Below, piece by piece: positions 61,448 to 64,000 of a stretch of 64,000 nucleotides of DNA. This stretch comes from Russula earlei (Eukaryota; Basidiomycota; Agaricomycetes; Russulales; Russulaceae). The translations under genes and the position numbers were made by a program. The stretch lies in contig JAGFNK010000076.1 of assembly GCA_025769875.1 (NCBI GenBank), positions 88,262 through 152,261 on the forward strand, written 5' to 3'. Every line of letters begins with the position of its first letter. Positions within the stretch are counted from its first letter, which is position 1. The notes below the pieces were generated by a model. That model did not search any database and was not told where the DNA came from. It was given only the letters and a program-made list of their open reading frames with translations.

Positions 61448-62914
61448 AGATAAGGACAAGCGCCAGCGTGGCAAGCGCGGCGGCAAAGGAAAAGGGAAAG
61501 GCAAGGAGAAGGCTGATAACAGCCATGGTCCCGGACACTCCCACATTGCGGACGTTGCCTGCACTCCCACTCCCTGACCATTACCACCATCGCCCATCTG
61601 GGTCCTTCGGGGATCCAACAACGTACCGTCCCGACTGCGACTGACCCTCGCAAACGCACTCACGGCCCTTACAAGGCCTTAAACAAAGCGCTTGATCTTG
61701 CTGATGATCTTGGGGTAACTCCCACTATACAGACAGTCAAGACCCTCGAGCAGCGAATCTCGACTCAATCCGCTGCCTCGACAAGTGCAGTCAAACTTCC
61801 GTCACCCATCCCTGAGCCCATGGACCAGGACAATAGCAACTTTGCGCAAACAAACACGTCGGATTTATTCGACATATATGACGGTATCCCAGAAGGTGCT
61901 GCCACCCCTGAGCATGCTCCGACTCCGTCGGATGAAGCGCTTGATTGGGGCAGCGACCCCGAAGATAACGAAGTGTGCGTGCACCTCCCTCTCTCCTTTC
62001 ACTTGCTAAAGAACTTATTAGCATCTCCCCAGCCCCAAAGTGGGCTAGATATGTCTAATAAATGTTCACTTGTATCATATGATGTACAAATTAGCGAAGG
62101 GACTACTTCCCTTCAAAGTGAATGTAACAAAAATTGTTCGAGATGCAGAGGAAAGCACGACTTGAGTAAAATGGGATCCTTATGGCTCCTAGACTCTGGC
62201 GCGTCCGCACACTTCACCTTCGAAATAAAAGACTTTATAGAGTATACGCCGGCTTTGCCGCACGAAAGATCCCCTGTTAAAACTGCCGATAACACTATAT
62301 ATGTGGAAGGCAAAGGCGCTGTGTTGCTTCGGCACACTGTCAACTCTAAAACGGTTGTCACGCGCATTTCTCCTGTTCTCTATATTCCGAAAATTAACAC
62401 TCGGATATTATCTATGGGGGAGTTTTTACAACAAGGGATGCATGCATTGGGGAATAGAAATCATATTTCCCTATGAGAGGATGGATGTATAATCCTGTCC
62501 TCTTACCCCTTATTCCCGGGTCAAACCACGTATTGGTTAGATGCCTCAATTGAAAGCGCGCAAGCGCATTCTCTTATCTACGCGGTAGATTATGATGTCA
62601 TACACCGACGCCTTGGTCACCCATCTAAGGATGTCGTAACATGTGCTAAGACACATACCAAGGGTCTCCCTGAAGACCTGAAAATCCCTCAGGAACAGCC
62701 GGTATGTCCTGACTGCGTGCAAGGCAAGATGCCTGCATCTGCGCACCCCCCTTCTGAAACTCGTGCTTCCGCACCGTTCGAGCATATCCACTCGGACCTG
62801 AAGAGTTTCCCTGTGAAGTCGTATCATAAGTACGAATATTTCGTCAGTTTCATTGACGATTATTCCTCCTATGCATGGATCACACTCTTAAAAAATAAAA
62901 AGTCGACCATAATG
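61448..62914 (+). pseudogene. Copia protease and integrase N-terminus, several frames, truncated
   Basis: In a second frame lies a protease (LWLLDSGASAHFTFEIKDF, then SPVLYIPKINTRILSMGEFL). After another break comes the GAG pre-integrase zinc finger (YDVIHRRLGHPSKDVVTCAK with VCPDCVQGKMPASAHPP) and integrase start (FEHIHSDLKSFPVKSYHKYE, YFVSFIDDYSSYAWITLLKN). The integrase stops at the LTR at 62915, so most of pol is outside or lost. Confidence 0.8.
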
Positions 62915-63744
62915 TGTCAAGACACGTACTGCTGATCACTAAGGACTCAGGAGCAGGTGGGCAAGGGTCGGAACAGATGATACGCGGCGAAGGCGGCGTT
63001 GAACAAGAGGACGAGCCAAACGATGAGGAGGTACCAGATGGGGACTGGTAAGTGTTGCAAGAGGCAGAGGCAAAGGCTGGAGGCCAGTGCAGCGAAGGGG
63101 CTTTAGACAAGGCGGTCGTTGAAGAGTACCTTGGAGGTGAGGGAAGTCTTTAAACTGAGCGGTCGCAGGGGAGTACCCAGGAGTATGAGAGTATCACAAA
63201 TGGACAGTCTGATGACTGCCATGCTTCATTGGGGCTTATATACAGTATACAGGGTCGATTACAAAGCACTGGGACTATTCTAGACTCTTTGGTACCATCC
63301 AATAGGACTACAGAGGCATAAACTTGCTTGTGTCAACTTTTAGGCTTACTGAGCGCATTACTGATCATTGTGGAGCAATGACATCATTATGATGTCACTG
63401 TGGAGCGCTTAGTGAGCCTATGAGGTCACTGTGGAGTTGCTCAGTCAGCCATGATGTCATTGGAGCCTTGATGACGTCAGATGATTTATGCAACAGTTTC
63501 TAAGAGTTTGTGCCGCTGTTTCGGGTCCATGGTGGCTGAGTGGCCATGTGGCTGCCACGCGATGATTTCCCGATTAGGACACTGGTGCCTGGTCGTGTTA
63601 TAGTGTCTTTGCAATAGCAATATCTTGTACCGCAGGAGGGATAGCCCAGAAAATGGAAGGGAGTCGGCAATGCAAAGTGAGAGAGGTTTTTCTTGAGTAA
63701 AATAGGACAATCTTCGGCCAGGACTTGGCCTTGGTTCGTAACAT
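62915..63744 (-). repeat. LTR of an opposite-strand gypsy-type element inserted into the copia element
   Basis: On the minus strand it starts tgttacgaaccaagg and ends gtcttgaca, with a TATA box (tgtatataagcccc) near 63230-63245. It is immediately preceded on that strand by a purine tract, so it is the 3' LTR of an element whose interior lies at higher coordinates. It also holds clustered tgacgtca/tgatgtca-like motifs at 63355-63485. It interrupts the copia integrase at 62914. Confidence 0.7.
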
Positions 63745-63760
63745 TCATCCCCTCTTTATA
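63745..63760 (-). other. Polypurine tract before the minus-strand LTR
   Basis: The minus-strand run aaagaggggatgaa directly precedes the LTR start, the expected second-strand primer of an LTR element. Confidence 0.6.
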
Positions 63761-64000
63761 GGACTTGTTGCTCCTGCAACAGTAGGGATTTGTTTCTTTG
63801 GAAGGTGGAGTAGTTTGCATATGAAAAGTCGAAGTCTGCTTGTTCGTGGGGAGTTCTCCCTTGTTCTATGATTTGCTTTGGGGATGGCTGTGGTCGATTG
63901 GGTGCATGTGGTCGCAGGAGTTCTCTGAAAAGTTCGTTGGTGACAAGGATAAAGGTAGTCATCGACAGAGGTCATGATGAGAGTTGTTGGTTTAGGGGTT
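63761..64000 (-). mobile_element. 3' end of the interior of the minus-strand LTR element, cut by the right edge
   Basis: A minus-strand open frame ends at about 63756 with ADFDFSYANYSTFQRNKSLL just before the polypurine tract, as the last codons of a retroelement Pol or Gag-Pol often do. No domain can be recognised in this short piece. Confidence 0.45.

Overview
The window reads as nuclear DNA of a filamentous basidiomycete, most likely an Agaricomycete; the species cannot be named from sequence alone. Genes are dense, carry many 40-70 bp GT-AG introns with CTNA-type branch points, and match fungal eukaryotic families. All gene models below were assembled by eye by joining reading frames across splice sites, so exon edges are approximate unless a splice is described.

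From 1 to 39.9 kb lies a conserved housekeeping block, largely of divergent and convergent pairs. In order: a Zn2Cys6 transcription factor cut by the left edge, Mediator MED17, ribosomal protein L5, an RBM42-like RRM protein, CTNNBL1, UTP15, TCTP, protein disulfide isomerase, a verprolin/WIP-like WH2 protein, a multi-pass membrane protein, ESCRT-III VPS24, NAD-isocitrate dehydrogenase IDH2, an SSD1/RNase II-family protein, a BTB/POZ-like protein, a zinc-ribbon protein, a small unknown protein, VID27, AP-1 sigma and an ISWI ATPase. Several start-codon pairs are only 67-210 bp apart, implying shared promoters.

From 40.6 to 48.2 kb is a decayed Ty1/copia retrotransposon with recognisable LTRs. 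Its gag-protease half and its integrase/RT/RNase H half are separated by an apparently intact multi-exon Crinkler-like gene (ubiquitin-like header, nuclease-like middle, C-terminal protein kinase). A perfect 21-bp inverted repeat lies just downstream. This is the most unusual part of the window. It is followed by an intronless, GC-rich NmrA-like oxidoreductase gene.

From 49.7 to 57.4 kb come a small unknown protein, a REX3-like RNA exonuclease, LAG1 ceramide synthase, a Gfd2/YDR514C-like nuclease-fold protein, and a centromeric histone H3 variant (CENP-A/Cse4) with a long loop-1 insertion.

From about 57.5 kb to the right edge is a nested retrotransposon stack. A Ty3/gypsy element with an open gag is interrupted by a Ty1/copia element, which is in turn interrupted by the 3' LTR of an opposite-strand gypsy-type element that continues past the window. 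No CRISPR array, rRNA or convincing tRNA gene was seen.
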